DNA of 64,000 nt from Zhongshania sp. R06B22 (GTDB lineage Bacteria; Pseudomonadota; Gammaproteobacteria; Pseudomonadales; Spongiibacteraceae): positions 2,294,001-2,358,000 of the forward strand of contig NZ_JBFRYB010000001.1 in NCBI RefSeq assembly GCF_040892595.1, written 5' to 3'. The notes below the pieces were generated by a model. That model ran no database searches. It was not told the DNA's origin and worked only from the letters and a program-made list of their open reading frames with translations. Positions 31,429 through 43,276 of this stretch are shown piece by piece. Position numbers and translations under genes: made by a program. The number at the start of each line of letters is the position of its first letter. The stretch's first letter is position 1.

Positions 31429-32154
31429 ATGGCGACGATTCCCTGGCTCGACATCGATAAGCTGGATTTCCCCAACGTCGAAAATGCCCTAGATGACCCC
31501 AACGGCTTGCTAGCCGTTGGCGGTGATCTCACAAAAAAACGAATTTTGGCTGCGTATCGACAAGGTATTTTCCCTTGGTACGAGGAATCACAGCCCATTC
31601 TTTGGTGGTCTCCGCAGCCACGTGCCGTTTTATATCCGGATCAGGTGTATATCAACCGTAGTTTGCGTAAGACACTGCGTCGTGCTGATTATTCGGTCAG
31701 TTTCGATACTGCGTTTAACGAAGTGCTAGAGGGTTGCGCAGAGCTAAGTCCCAAGCGCCAAGGCACTTGGATTACAGACGATATGCGCGCAGCGTATCAG
31801 GCGCTCCATCGAGCCGGCTGGGCGCATTCTGTTGAAGTTTGGCGGGATGGTGATCTCATTGGTGGTCTTTATGGCATAGCGATCGGTCAGGTGTTCTTCG
31901 GTGAGTCGATGTTTAGTCGCGAGGCTAACGCCTCGAAAATTGCACTAGTACATCTTTGCGGGCAACTTCAACAATGGGGGTATCCACTCATTGATTGTCA
32001 GGTTGGAAATGACTACCTTGACAGCATGGGTGCCCAAGAAATATCTCGCGAAACCTTTAAACAGCATCTTGAGCAATACACCAATGCCAACGGGCAACCG
32101 CCGGAATATTGGGTAATGAATTGGGCTTACGGAAAGTCCACGCCCACGGAATAG
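31429..32154 (+). CDS. aat: Leucyl/phenylalanyl-tRNA--protein transferase
   Basis: Adds Leu or Phe from aminoacyl-tRNA to proteins with N-terminal Lys or Arg, marking them for ClpAPS degradation. The family core is clear: NGLLAVGGDLT near 25-35, YRQGIFPWY near 43-51, ILWWSPQPRAVL near 57-68, and GQVFFGESMFS near 150-160. At 241 residues it is full length. It starts 18 bp after trxB and ends two bases before the second transferase bpt. Confidence 0.96.
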   Translation: MATIPWLDIDKLDFPNVENALDDPNGLLAVGGDLTKKRILAAYRQGIFPWYEESQPILWWSPQPRAVLYPDQVYINRSLRKTLRRADYSVSFDTAFNEVLEGCAELSPKRQGTWITDDMRAAYQALHRAGWAHSVEVWRDGDLIGGLYGIAIGQVFFGESMFSREANASKIALVHLCGQLQQWGYPLIDCQVGNDYLDSMGAQEISRETFKQHLEQYTNANGQPPEYWVMNWAYGKSTPTE

Positions 32155-32156
32155 GT

Positions 32157-32861
32157 ATGACAGATTCAAAGGAAATTAAACTCTACGCCACGCACCCTCA
32201 CCCCTGCAGCTACTTCGACGATCGAGAAGCCAAGACTATTTTTATCGATCCTGATATGTCGCCTTCACATGCGGTGTACAGCGAGCTATCTCGGCGTGGA
32301 TTTCGGCGCAGCGGTAATCATATTTATCGGCCCGACTGTAAAAGCTGCAAGGAATGTATTGCTAGCCGGGTACCGGTGAGCACCTTTGCGCCAACGCGCA
32401 GTCAGCGTAAAGTTCTCAATCGCAATGCGGATTTAACAAGCGAAATAATGCCAACGCTCTCTGAGCACGCATACGATTTATACGAGCGGTATATTAGTGT
32501 TCGCCATCGCGATGGTGATATGTTTCCACCATCGCGGGAACAATTTGATAGTTTTTTAGCTTCAAGCAATACTGCGACGGTGTATGTGCATCTTTATGTT
32601 GATGGGGTTTTGGTAGCCGTTGCCGTCACCGATGTCTTGGATGACGGTTTATCGGCGATTTATACGTTTTATGATCCAGAGTTAAACCGACGCAGCCTAG
32701 GTGTTTACGGTATTCTTTGGCAAATTGAATACGCCAAAACCCTTAATTTACCGTATATCTATCTAGGATATTGGATTCGGGACTGTCAAAAAATGGCCTA
32801 CAAATCTGATTATCGCCCTATAGAACTGCTAATAAATAGCCGCTGGGTGCGGTTAAACTGA
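32157..32861 (+). CDS. bpt: Aspartate/glutamate leucyltransferase Bpt
   Basis: Transfers Leu to N-terminal Asp or Glu, feeding acidic N-degrons to ClpS/ClpAP. The N-domain has the Cys pairs CSYF (near residue 17) and CKSCKECIASRVPV; the C-domain has a GNAT-like fold with IYTFYDPE and YLGYWIRDCQKM. It is related to eukaryotic arginyltransferase Ate1, but in bacteria of this type the enzyme uses Leu-tRNA. I start at ATG 32157, two bases after the aat stop; an upstream in-frame ATG at 32109 lies inside aat. 234 residues. Confidence 0.94.
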   Translation: MTDSKEIKLYATHPHPCSYFDDREAKTIFIDPDMSPSHAVYSELSRRGFRRSGNHIYRPDCKSCKECIASRVPVSTFAPTRSQRKVLNRNADLTSEIMPTLSEHAYDLYERYISVRHRDGDMFPPSREQFDSFLASSNTATVYVHLYVDGVLVAVAVTDVLDDGLSAIYTFYDPELNRRSLGVYGILWQIEYAKTLNLPYIYLGYWIRDCQKMAYKSDYRPIELLINSRWVRLN

Positions 32862-32901
32862 TTGCAAGCTTTGGGCTTGGGTTAACAATCTACTATGTAA
32901 A

Positions 32902-32930
32902 TTGCCAAGCACAGTAAATTAAGGCAAAAT
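32902..32930 (+). promoter_or_regulatory. Candidate promoter of infA
   Basis: TTGCCA (32902-32907), 17-bp spacer, CAAAAT (32925-32930), about 80 bp before the infA start. The -10 box matches at four of six positions, so this is a moderate candidate. Confidence 0.4.
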
Positions 32931-33010
32931 GCGCGCAGTTTTGATAGCCCGCCGTGGCCTCAGTGCTTTTCAATTATTAATTCTTAAAGACTTTCGAGGA
33001 TAGTTGCCGA

Positions 33011-33229
33011 ATGGCGAAAGAAGACCAGATAGAAATGGAAGGCGAAGTCATAGATACTTTGCCAAATACCACGTTTCGCGTGCGTTTAGAGAATGGCCAC
33101 GTAGTGACCGCTCATATCTCAGGCAAAATGCGTAAACATTACATCCGGATTTTGACCGGAGACAAGGTCAAGGTTGAATTAACCCCCTATGACCTGAGTA
33201 AAGGCCGCATCACTTTCCGCGGCCGCTAA
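33011..33229 (+). CDS. infA: Translation initiation factor IF-1
   Basis: Binds the 30S A site during initiation. The 72-residue OB-fold protein starts [13 protein letters not shown] and contains [20 protein letters not shown] and the [14 protein letters not shown] strand. A GAGGA 11 bases upstream is the ribosome site. It sits between the N-degron transferases and the convergent clpA, its conserved location in gammaproteobacteria. Confidence 0.97.
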   Translation: MAKEDQIEMEGEVIDTLPNTTFRVRLENGHVVTAHISGKMRKHYIRILTGDKVKVELTPYDLSKGRITFRGR

Positions 33230-33238
33230 GCGGATATC

Positions 33239-35518
33239 TTATTCGCAGGTCTGGCTCTCCTCCTCATCCACCGTGTCTGCGGTTAGAGCTAGACCGTCAC
33301 CTTTAACGGTGATGTTAACCATCCCGCCCTGCTTCTCTAAACACCCAAACAGTACCATTTCAGCGAGCGGTTTTTTAATGTGCTCCTGAATAATACGTGC
33401 CATAGGCCTGGCGCCCATGGTTTTGTCGTAGCCTTTGTCGACCAACCACCGCCGTGCAGCGTCATCAACATTCAGCACAACTTTCTTATCATCTAATTGC
33501 GCTTGGAGCTCGACCAAGAACTTATCAACCACGGTTAACACTACGTCAGCTTCCAGTGGCGCAAAGGTAATTACACTATCTAAGCGGTTGCGGAATTCAG
33601 GTGTAAACAAGCGGCTAATCGCCTCACTAGAGTCGGTTTGATTATCCTGTTCAGTGAAGCCGATTGAACGGCGGCTCATACTCTCGGCACCGGCGTTGGT
33701 CGTCATCACAAAAATCACATTGCGGAAATCGGCTTTGCGACCATTATTATCGGTGAGTGAGCCGTGATCCATAACCTGTAACAGTAGGTTGAACAAATCA
33801 GGATGCGCCTTTTCAATCTCATCCAATAACACCACCGAATGTGGGTGTTTGGTAACCGAGTCAGTGAGCAAGCCGCCTTGATCAAAACCAACATAGCCAG
33901 GAGGTGCGCCGATCAAGCGCGATACGGTATGGCGCTCCATATACTCAGACATATCGAAGCGTACTAACTCCAAGCCCAGCAATTTGGCGAGTTGTCGGCA
34001 AATTTCAGTTTTACCAACGCCTGTCGGGCCCGCCAGCAAGAAGCTGCCGATGGGCTTTTCTACCGATTTCAGGCCTGCACGAGCAAGTTTGATCGAGGCG
34101 CTTAGCTCGGCCACCGCTTTATCCTGGCCGAAGACGACCATTTTCAGGTTGTCCTCAAGCTTGGCGAGTGATGCGCGATCATCCGACGACACACTCTTAG
34201 GCGGTATGCGGGCTATTTTAGCCACTATCGCTTCGACTTCCGCGATGTCTATTTTCTCAACGCGATTCTCAGGCTTCTGCAAACGCTGATAGGCACCCGC
34301 CTCATCAATCACATCGATGGCTTTGTCTGGCAGAAAGCGGTCATTGATATAACGCGCCGACAATTCAGCTGCTGAACGCAGGGCGCCGTCGGTGTATTTT
34401 AGATCGTGGTGGCTTTCAAAGCGCGAGCGCAGGCCTTTTAGGATTAAAAAGGTGTCTTCTACAGACGGCTCATTGATATCGACCTTCTGGAAGCGTCGAC
34501 TCAAGGCGCGATCCTTGTCGAAAATCCCGCGATACTCTTGGAAAGTGGTGGAGCCTATGCAGCGCATTTGCCCAGAGCTCAGCAATGGCTTTAAGAGATT
34601 AGACGCGTCCATCACTCCGCCAGATGCTGCGCCTGCACCGATAATGGTGTGGATTTCATCGATGAACAGAATGGCGCCTTCGCGTTTCTTAAGGTCTGAT
34701 AGCAGACCTTTTAAGCGCTTTTCAAAATCGCCACGATATTTAGTGCCGGCAAGCAAGGCACCCATATCAAGGGAATAGACAACACTGCCGATAAGTACAT
34801 CAGGTACTTCGCCATCGACAATACGTTTTGCTAAGCCTTCTGCAATCGCAGTTTTACCAACTCCGGACTCACCTACCAATAGTGGGTTATTTTTGCGGCG
34901 TCGGGTAAGAATTTGGGCAACACGTTCCACTTCGTCTGCGCGACCAATTAACGGGTCAATGCGACCTGCTTTTGCTTCTTCATTTAAATTGGTGGCGAAG
35001 TTTTCTAGTGGACGCTGCTCTGGATCGGTATTTTCTGCATCTTGATCTTGCTGCTGGTCTTGCTCAAGACCTTCCGCACCGGCGACTTTTGAGATCCCAT
35101 GGGTAATATAATTAACCACATCAAGACGGTTAACGCTTTGTGCCTTCAAGAAGTAAACCGCTTGGCTCTCTTGCTCGCTAAACATCGCCACAAGCACATT
35201 TGCGCCAGTCACTTCCTGTTTGCCGGAAGACTGCACGTGGAATACGGCGCGCTGCAGTACTCGCTGAAAGCCCAGAGTTGGCTGGGTATCGCGCTCGGCG
35301 TCGTCTTCGGGGATGCGAGGCGTCGTAGCCTCAACAAATTCCTTGAGCTCACCTTTAAGCTGGGTCAAATCGGCACCGCACGCCAGTAGCACTTTCACGG
35401 CGGCCTCGTTATCGGCCAAGGCCAATAAGAGATGTTCGACGGTCATAAACTCATGCCGACGACTACGAGCCGATTTAAATGCCTGGCTCAATGTTGTTTC
35501 GAGATCTTTGCTCAACAT
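33239..35518 (-). CDS. clpA: ATP-dependent Clp protease ATP-binding subunit ClpA
   Basis: Hexameric unfoldase that feeds substrates, including ClpS-delivered N-degron proteins, to ClpP. The Clp N-domain is residues 1-145. AAA-1 has Walker A GESGVGKTAIAEGL near 216-229, and AAA-2 has GPTGVGKTEICRQL near 498-511. A ClpP-docking loop and C-terminal D2 small domain follow. At 759 residues it is full length. It ends 9 bp from the convergent infA stop and lies 31 bp downstream of its adaptor clpS. Confidence 0.97.
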   Translation of the reverse strand: MLSKDLETTLSQAFKSARSRRHEFMTVEHLLLALADNEAAVKVLLACGADLTQLKGELKEFVEATTPRIPEDDAERDTQPTLGFQRVLQRAVFHVQSSGKQEVTGANVLVAMFSEQESQAVYFLKAQSVNRLDVVNYITHGISKVAGAEGLEQDQQQDQDAENTDPEQRPLENFATNLNEEAKAGRIDPLIGRADEVERVAQILTRRRKNNPLLVGESGVGKTAIAEGLAKRIVDGEVPDVLIGSVVYSLDMGALLAGTKYRGDFEKRLKGLLSDLKKREGAILFIDEIHTIIGAGAASGGVMDASNLLKPLLSSGQMRCIGSTTFQEYRGIFDKDRALSRRFQKVDINEPSVEDTFLILKGLRSRFESHHDLKYTDGALRSAAELSARYINDRFLPDKAIDVIDEAGAYQRLQKPENRVEKIDIAEVEAIVAKIARIPPKSVSSDDRASLAKLEDNLKMVVFGQDKAVAELSASIKLARAGLKSVEKPIGSFLLAGPTGVGKTEICRQLAKLLGLELVRFDMSEYMERHTVSRLIGAPPGYVGFDQGGLLTDSVTKHPHSVVLLDEIEKAHPDLFNLLLQVMDHGSLTDNNGRKADFRNVIFVMTTNAGAESMSRRSIGFTEQDNQTDSSEAISRLFTPEFRNRLDSVITFAPLEADVVLTVVDKFLVELQAQLDDKKVVLNVDDAARRWLVDKGYDKTMGARPMARIIQEHIKKPLAEMVLFGCLEKQGGMVNITVKGDGLALTADTVDEEESQTCE

Positions 35519-35549
35519 AGACTACTTCCGCCTTTTGACATTAAAAACT

Positions 35550-35897
35550 TCAAGCATCGCTCTCTTCTATCTCAGCAAGTAGCGGGTGCCCATTATCTCT
35601 TGCGTATTGGTTTACCTGTGCCGCCTTGGTTTCAGCGATATCCTTGGTAAACACGCCGCACACCCCTTTTCCTTTAGTGTGTACTGCAAGCATTACTTGT
35701 GTGGCGCGTTGCCGATCCAAGTAAAAAAAATCTTCTAAAATTTCGACCACAAACTCCATCGGTGTGTAGTCATCATTTAACAGCACCACAGCATACATAC
35801 GTGGCTTCTTTAATTCCGGTTTTGACTCCTGAATTGCCAAGCCGCTGCCGTTGTCTTCGTCGGGCTTATCGCCTGAATTTTGGATATTAATATGCAT
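35550..35897 (-). CDS. clpS: ClpA adaptor protein ClpS
   Basis: Recognises destabilising N-terminal residues (Leu, Phe, Tyr, Trp) and hands the protein to ClpA. The flexible N-tail (about 30 residues) leads into the core: [20 protein letters not shown], with the substrate-gating Asn-Asp-Asp, followed by a [10 protein letters not shown] segment. I use ATG 35897; a GTG two codons upstream is possible. 115 residues. It is in the same orientation as clpA and divergent from cspD. Confidence 0.95.
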   Translation of the reverse strand: MHINIQNSGDKPDEDNGSGLAIQESKPELKKPRMYAVVLLNDDYTPMEFVVEILEDFFYLDRQRATQVMLAVHTKGKGVCGVFTKDIAETKAAQVNQYARDNGHPLLAEIEESDA

Positions 35898-35983
35898 TTT
35901 CACTCGCTTTACCTGAGCTTATCACCACTTTAACCTCGCGCAATAGGGAAATTCACCAACTTCACCCCTTACATCTTCTTAAC

Positions 35984-36012
35984 TTGACGGCGAGGCCGGA
36001 CTGTTTTAAAAA
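35984..36012 (+). promoter_or_regulatory. Candidate promoter of the cold-shock gene
   Basis: TTGACG (35984-35989), 17-bp spacer, TAAAAA (36007-36012). It would give a leader of roughly 70 bases before the start at 36090, ending in a strong GGGAAGGAAA ribosome site. Confidence 0.45.
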
Positions 36013-36089
36013 TGGGGGCTAAGTCTTAGAATACAAGGCTGTTTTACAAATACGACTATAACTATAACGACAACTAGGGAAGGAAAGCT

Positions 36090-36302
36090 ATGCAGCAGGG
36101 TGTTGTAAAGTGGTTCAATAACGCCAAAGGCTACGGTTTCATCGTCGCGGAAAACAGTGAAGAGGAAATTTTCGCGCACTATTCCGCCATTACGATGGAA
36201 GGTTATAAAACCTTGAAGGCGGGACAAAATGTGAAGTTTAGCGCCGAGCCAGGCCCTAAGGGGCTGCATGCCACTGATATTCAGGCATCTGATGAAGCCT
36301 GA
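36090..36302 (+). CDS. cspD: Cold-shock domain protein, CspD-like
   Basis: 70-residue single-stranded nucleic-acid-binding protein. RNP1 is KGYGFIV (near 13-19) and RNP2 is EIFAHYSAI (26-34); the latter carries HYS where most Csp proteins have HFS. CspD in E. coli is induced in stationary phase and inhibits replication. The location next to clpS/clpA, the usual one for cspD, and the sequence favour CspD over a general Csp. A strong ribosome site (GGAAGG) precedes the ATG. Confidence 0.88.
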   Translation: MQQGVVKWFNNAKGYGFIVAENSEEEIFAHYSAITMEGYKTLKAGQNVKFSAEPGPKGLHATDIQASDEA

Positions 36303-36333
36303 AAAGGAATAGAATTACCTGCTTTAAAGGATA

Positions 36334-36359
36334 TCGCCACCGACAAGCGCCGGTGGCGA
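36334..36359. terminator. Hairpin between cspD and icd (convergent)
   Basis: Nine-bp perfect stem TCGCCACCG / CGGTGGCGA with an eight-base loop, located between the two convergent stop codons. There is no T-run on either side, so intrinsic termination is uncertain, but position and stem suit a shared 3' end. Confidence 0.45.
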
Positions 36360-36366
36360 CAACGCT

Positions 36367-37623
36367 TTACGCCATATGCTTAACGATTGCATCGCCAAAC
36401 TCTGAACATTTCAGCAAGGTGGCACCTTCCATCAAACGCTCAAAATCATAGGTCACAGTCTTAGCTTGGATTGCGCCATTCATACCTGTGATGATCAGGT
36501 CTGCAGCTTCATTCCAGCCCATGTGACGCAGCATCATTTCCGCAGACAAGATCAATGAACCAGGGTTCACTTTGTCTTGGCCTGTGTACTTAGGCGCAGT
36601 ACCGTGTGTCGCTTCAAACAAAGCAATATTATCACTTAGGTTTGCTCCGGGTGCGATACCAATACCACCAACCTGCGCAGCAAGTGCATCAGACAGGTAG
36701 TCACCGTTGAGGTTAAGTGTCGCAATAACGCTGTATTCGTCCGGACGCAGCAGTACTTGCTGAAGCATGGCGTCAGCGATAACGTCTTTAACGACGATGT
36801 CTTTGCCGGTGTTAGGGTTCTTAATGCTTACCCAGGGGCCGCCGTCGAGCAGTTCGCCACCAAACTCTTCCATCGCTAGCTCGTAAGCCCAGTTTTTGAA
36901 AGCACCCTCGGTGAACTTCATGATATTGCCTTTATGCACGATGGTCAGTGACGGCAAATCTTGGTCGATAGTGTATTGAAGTGCTTTGCGAACTAGGCGC
37001 TGAGTACCTTCTTTAGAAACTGGCTTAATACCTATGCCGCATTCTTGCGGGAAGCGGATTTTGGTGACGCCCATCTCTTCCTGCAGAAATTCAATCACCT
37101 TATTGGCTTCAGGAGTACCCGCTTTCCACTCGATCCCTGCATAGATATCTTCAGAGTTTTCGCGGAAAATAACCATATTGGTTTTGCCTGGCTCTTTCAC
37201 AGGAGACGGCACACCTTCAAACCAGCGAACCGGGCGCTGACATACGTAAAGATCTAATTCTTGGCGCAAGGCGACGTTTAAAGAACGAAAGCCACCACCA
37301 ACGGGTGTCGTTAGCGGGCCTTTAATACCTACGACATAATCTTTGATTGCATCCAGAGTTTCAGCCGGGAACCAGTCACCGTCATACAGCTCTGCCGCTT
37401 TTTCGCCGGTGTAAATTTCCATCCAGCTAATTTTTTTGGTGCCTGAGTAGGCTTTTTCAACGGCTGCATCAACTACGTTGATCATCGCCGGAGTAATGTC
37501 TGCGCCGATGCCATCACCTTCGATAAAAGGAATAATTGGCCGATCGGGTACATTGAGGGAAAGATCCGCATTAACGGTGATTTTCTCGCCCGCAGTAGGT
37601 ACCTTGATATGTTGGTATCCCAT
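36367..37623 (-). CDS. icd: NADP-dependent isocitrate dehydrogenase
   Basis: Oxidatively decarboxylates isocitrate to 2-oxoglutarate in the TCA cycle. The substrate loop [16 protein letters not shown] near residue 100 contains the Ser that AceK phosphorylates to divert flux to the glyoxylate shunt. [11 protein letters not shown] and [16 protein letters not shown] are other conserved blocks. I choose ATG 37623 (MGYQHIKV, the Pseudomonas-type start) because GGAG lies six bases upstream; an ATG four codons earlier lacks one. 418 residues. Confidence 0.96.
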   Translation of the reverse strand: MGYQHIKVPTAGEKITVNADLSLNVPDRPIIPFIEGDGIGADITPAMINVVDAAVEKAYSGTKKISWMEIYTGEKAAELYDGDWFPAETLDAIKDYVVGIKGPLTTPVGGGFRSLNVALRQELDLYVCQRPVRWFEGVPSPVKEPGKTNMVIFRENSEDIYAGIEWKAGTPEANKVIEFLQEEMGVTKIRFPQECGIGIKPVSKEGTQRLVRKALQYTIDQDLPSLTIVHKGNIMKFTEGAFKNWAYELAMEEFGGELLDGGPWVSIKNPNTGKDIVVKDVIADAMLQQVLLRPDEYSVIATLNLNGDYLSDALAAQVGGIGIAPGANLSDNIALFEATHGTAPKYTGQDKVNPGSLILSAEMMLRHMGWNEAADLIITGMNGAIQAKTVTYDFERLMEGATLLKCSEFGDAIVKHMA

Positions 37624-37774
37624 TTTTGACTCCATGGTTTATCAGTTAGTATCTGTGCTCGTGCTCGCTCACAAACGAAATAAACTGCAATTTGCTACAA
37701 TGCAGCTTCTGCAAAAAGCGAGGCATTATAACACTTTATACCCAGATTTCTTCTATGAATGAGCCTATTTAAGC

Positions 37775-38413
37775 GTGAGTGATATTTTTTTATTTAATAA
37801 GCCCTTCCAGGTCATGAGCCAGTTTACTGACGCTGACGGCCGAGCCAACCTGTCTGATTACATCAGGATACCCGCAATATATCCAGCCGGCAGGCTCGAT
37901 TATGATTCTGAGGGACTGATGATTTTAACCGGCGACGGCGAACTACAGCATCAGATAAGCCATCCACGGCACAAGCTGCCAAAAACTTATTGGGTGCAAG
38001 TTGACGGCGATGTCACCGACGACGCCTTGGTCGCGCTGCAAAGAGGAGTGCAGTTAAACGACGGCCAGACTTTACCGGCAATAGCAAAGCGAATAGATGA
38101 GCCTGCGGGGCTCTGGGCTCGCACGCCGCCAGTCCGTTTTCGCGCCAACATTCCTACCAGCTGGATAAGCCTGACGATAAGTGAAGGCCGCAACAGACAG
38201 GTTCGGCGTATGACCGCCGCGGTCGGCTTCCCTACCCTTCGCTTGATACGCGCGAGCATTGGTGACTGGAGCATTAAAGACCTTGCGCCGGGGGAATATG
38301 CCCCACTTACCCTAGGGCCTGAATTTATACGTTATAAGCCTCGCAGGAGCGGAAAGCCAAAGGCTGCTCGCGGCAAAACTCTAAAGACGTGGCCTCGTAA
38401 GCGTAGTTCTTAA
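37775..38413 (+). CDS. rluE: 23S rRNA pseudouridine synthase RluE-like (RsuA family)
   Basis: Converts a uridine of 23S rRNA (U2457 in E. coli) to pseudouridine. The catalytic motif GRLDYDSEGL near residues 38-47 holds the nucleophilic Asp, and EGRNRQVRRM near 136-145 is the RsuA-family signature. There is no S4 domain, as in RluE. Begins with GTG 37775. The basic C-terminal tail (KPRRSGKPKAARGK) is probably an RNA-contacting extension. Divergent from icd; nudJ follows 46 bp on. 212 residues. Confidence 0.9.
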   Translation: MSDIFLFNKPFQVMSQFTDADGRANLSDYIRIPAIYPAGRLDYDSEGLMILTGDGELQHQISHPRHKLPKTYWVQVDGDVTDDALVALQRGVQLNDGQTLPAIAKRIDEPAGLWARTPPVRFRANIPTSWISLTISEGRNRQVRRMTAAVGFPTLRLIRASIGDWSIKDLAPGEYAPLTLGPEFIRYKPRRSGKPKAARGKTLKTWPRKRSS

Positions 38414-38459
38414 GGCATTGCGCCTGTTACAATTATCACTTTAGTAAGCGGAAGACCCT

Positions 38460-38897
38460 ATGGATTGGCAGCCCCATGTGACCGTCGCGACCTTAGTTGA
38501 AAACGAGGGTAAGTTTTTATTCGTTGAAGAAATCAAACATGGTCGCAGAGTGATAAATCAGCCAGCGGGGCATCTTGAGGAAGGCGAGAGTTTAGTAGAC
38601 GCGGCGCTGCGAGAAACGCTGGAGGAAACCCAGTGGCGAGTGGAAATTTTAGGCCTTATCGGCGTCGGTCTATACACCGCGCCGGCAAATGGCGTGACTT
38701 ATCACCGCAGCAGCTTTTTTGCGCGACCTATCGCTTTTTGTCCAGAACAAAAACTCGATACCGACATTGAGCAAGCCATTTGGTTGACGCCGGACGAGCT
38801 GCGGGCGCGCAGTAGCGAGCTTCGAAGCCCCTTGGTGTTGGAGTGCTTAGAACGATACTTGCGGGGTCAGCGCTACCCTCTATCACTGATTTACTAG
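38460..38897 (+). CDS. nudJ: NUDIX phosphatase NudJ
   Basis: Hydrolyses (deoxy)nucleoside tri/diphosphates and, in E. coli, the thiamine precursor HMP-PP. The Nudix box spans GHLEEGESLVDAALRE-TLEETQ (residues about 37-59), with the metal-binding REtlEE core intact. The N-terminus MDWQPHVTVA is typical of NudJ. 145 residues. It lies between rluE and mnmA, the standard order in enterics and pseudomonads. Confidence 0.92.
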   Translation: MDWQPHVTVATLVENEGKFLFVEEIKHGRRVINQPAGHLEEGESLVDAALRETLEETQWRVEILGLIGVGLYTAPANGVTYHRSSFFARPIAFCPEQKLDTDIEQAIWLTPDELRARSSELRSPLVLECLERYLRGQRYPLSLIY

Positions 38898-38949
38898 TGC
38901 GGCGAGCAAACACCGTGGCGCCACAAAGCCAGCTTAATGGATATCATGA

Positions 38950-40052
38950 ATGATTCAGCAAGACCCCAGTAACACCAAAGTCATTGTCGGCATGTCCGGC
39001 GGCGTGGACTCCTCGGTATCCGCCCTACTCCTGATGCAGCAAGGCTATCAGGTTGAGGGTCTTTTTATGAAAAACTGGGATGAAGACGACGGCACCGAAT
39101 ACTGCACCGCCAAAGATGACTTGGCAGACGCCAGTGCGGTCTGCAACAAATTGGGTATTTATCTGCATACGGCCAACTTTGCGTCTGAGTACTGGGACAA
39201 TGTATTTGAACACTTTTTGGCTGAGTACAAGGCTGGACGCACACCCAACCCCGACATTCTTTGCAATCGCGAAATTAAATTTAAAGCCTTTCTCGACTAC
39301 TCGATGGTACTGGGTGCGGATTACATTGCCACTGGCCACTACACCCGGCGAAGAGATATTGATGGTACAACACAGCTATTAAAGGGTCTTGATCCCAATA
39401 AAGACCAAAGCTATTTCCTTCACGCCGTGGGCAGCGAGCAACTTGCTAGAACGCTATTCCCGGTCGGTGAAATTGAAAAGCCTGAGGTTCGCGCCCTCGC
39501 TGAAAAGCACGGCCTAATTACCCATGACAAAAAAGACAGCACCGGCATTTGCTTTATCGGTGAGCGCCGCTTTAAAGACTTTCTGCAGCAATACCTGCCC
39601 GCCAAACCCGGCCGCATTGAAACTATGGACGGTATCGACATGGGCCAGCACAGCGGCTTGATGTACCACACCATCGGCCAGCGCCAAGGCCTTGGTATTG
39701 GTGGGGTAAGGGGCGGTGGCGACGAGCCTTGGTATGTCATTGAGAAAGACCTGGCTCGCAATGTATTACTCGTTGCCCAGGGCAGTCAGCACCCAGCCTT
39801 ATTTAAACAGGCCTTACAGGTTAGCGATATTCACTGGATAAGCGCGCAGATGCCGACCATGCCCTGTCAATGCACAGCCAAAACCCGTTATCGCCAAGCG
39901 GATCAGCAGTGCGAGATCCGCCAAACTGCGACAGGCTTTGATGTGCATTTTAGCGATCCACAGCGCGCAATTACCCCAGGGCAATCGGTGGTCTTCTACG
40001 ACGCCGACATTTGCCTGGGGGGCGGCATCATAGAAGCAGGGTATCAGTATTA

Positions 40053-40053
<1 letters not shown>
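38950..40053 (+). CDS. mnmA: tRNA-specific 2-thiouridylase MnmA
   Basis: Installs the sulfur of 2-thiouridine at wobble U34 of Lys, Glu and Gln tRNAs, using sulfur from the IscS/Tus relay. The PP-loop SGGVDSS is at 16-22. Asp102 in NPD and catalytic Cys105 are followed by the second catalytic Cys201 in [11 protein letters not shown]. At 367 residues it is full length. Its TAA overlaps the hflD start (TAATG at 40051-40055). Confidence 0.97.
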
Positions 40054-42141
<2,088 letters not shown>

Positions 42142-42145
42142 TGCC

Positions 42146-43276
42146 GTGGCGCTGCAAAACTTTGATCCTCAGGCTTTTTTAGACCGGGTTTGGCAGCGCG
42201 AAGCGCTGCTTATAAAAGATGCGCTGCCAAACTTTCAGTGCCCAATAGACGGCGACGAACTTGCCGGCCTGGCTTGCGAAGACGACGTTGATAGTCGTAT
42301 TGTCATTGAAAAAGATGGCGCCTGGGAATTGCGTAATGGGCCCTTTAAAGAAGCCGATTTCAGTACCTTGCCTGCATCCAAGTGGACTTTGCTGGTTCAA
42401 AGCGTAGACCACTACCTGCCGGAATTGGCAGAATTACTGGCTCACTTCCGCTTTATTCCACGTTGGCGCACCGAAGATATCATGGTTAGCTACGCCTGCG
42501 ACGGCGGCAATGTTGGTCCCCATTACGACCAATACGACGTGTTTTTAGTGCAGGGCAGCGGTCGCCGACGCTGGAAAGTGGGCGGCCATTGCTCCGCGCA
42601 TACGCCACTGGCAAGCCAGGCGGGTTTGCGCTTACTGGAAGATTTTAGTGTTGAGCAAGAATACCTGCTCGACGCCGGTGATGTGCTTTATGTTCCTCCG
42701 GGAGTGGCCCACTGGGGCATTGCCGAAGGCGACGACTGCATCACACTGTCGGTGGGCTTCAGGGCCCCGTCGGAGGCAAGCTTATTAAGCGATTATGGTG
42801 ATGACATTGCCAGCTTCCTTGATGAATCAATCCGCTACCAAGATCCGAAGCTTGACGCCAAGGCCCACCCCGCCGAAATCTCCGCTGATGTTCGTCAGCA
42901 CGTAAAATCGCTGATACTGCAACATATCGATAACGATGCCCACCTAGGCCGCTGGTTTGGCGAAATGATGACCCGTGTTCCAGATCAGGAAAATTTCGTC
43001 GACGACTCGCTAAGTCTAGAAGAATTTCTGTTAGCGCTGACCGACGGTGAGCCCTTGCAGTTGCGCTTGGGGGCTAGACTGGCCTTCGACGATGACTACC
43101 TATTTGCCGACGGATTGGCCTTTCCCTATCCACAAGATCAGCGCGACGACGTTAAAGCTTTGTGTGAAATAGAATGTGGGATTACTATCGATATTGCTCA
43201 CCGCTTGAGCCAAGATATGATGTACGCCTTATTCTGCAATGGCACTTTATGCTTCTATGATGATACGCAAGACTGA
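42146..43276 (+). CDS. roxA: Ribosomal oxygenase RoxA/YcfD-like (JmjC cupin, ribosomal protein L16 arginine hydroxylase)
   Basis: Fe(II)/2-oxoglutarate oxygenase that hydroxylates an arginine of ribosomal protein L16 in E. coli. The iron ligands are His126 and Asp128 in HYDQYDVF and His189 in VAHWG, all in the JmjC barrel; the RRRWKVG segment and the C-terminal winged-helix-like region also match YcfD. I favour GTG 42146 (GGA nine bases upstream); an ATG at 42113 would overlap purB by 29 bases. About 376 residues. Its 3' end overlaps the next gene by 17 bases. Confidence 0.88.
   Translation: MALQNFDPQAFLDRVWQREALLIKDALPNFQCPIDGDELAGLACEDDVDSRIVIEKDGAWELRNGPFKEADFSTLPASKWTLLVQSVDHYLPELAELLAHFRFIPRWRTEDIMVSYACDGGNVGPHYDQYDVFLVQGSGRRRWKVGGHCSAHTPLASQAGLRLLEDFSVEQEYLLDAGDVLYVPPGVAHWGIAEGDDCITLSVGFRAPSEASLLSDYGDDIASFLDESIRYQDPKLDAKAHPAEISADVRQHVKSLILQHIDNDAHLGRWFGEMMTRVPDQENFVDDSLSLEEFLLALTDGEPLQLRLGARLAFDDDYLFADGLAFPYPQDQRDDVKALCEIECGITIDIAHRLSQDMMYALFCNGTLCFYDDTQD

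Noticed and set aside
34392..34778. 128-codon plus-strand frame antisense to clpA
   Set aside because: Pure shadow of the AAA-1 domain of clpA, no independent signals.
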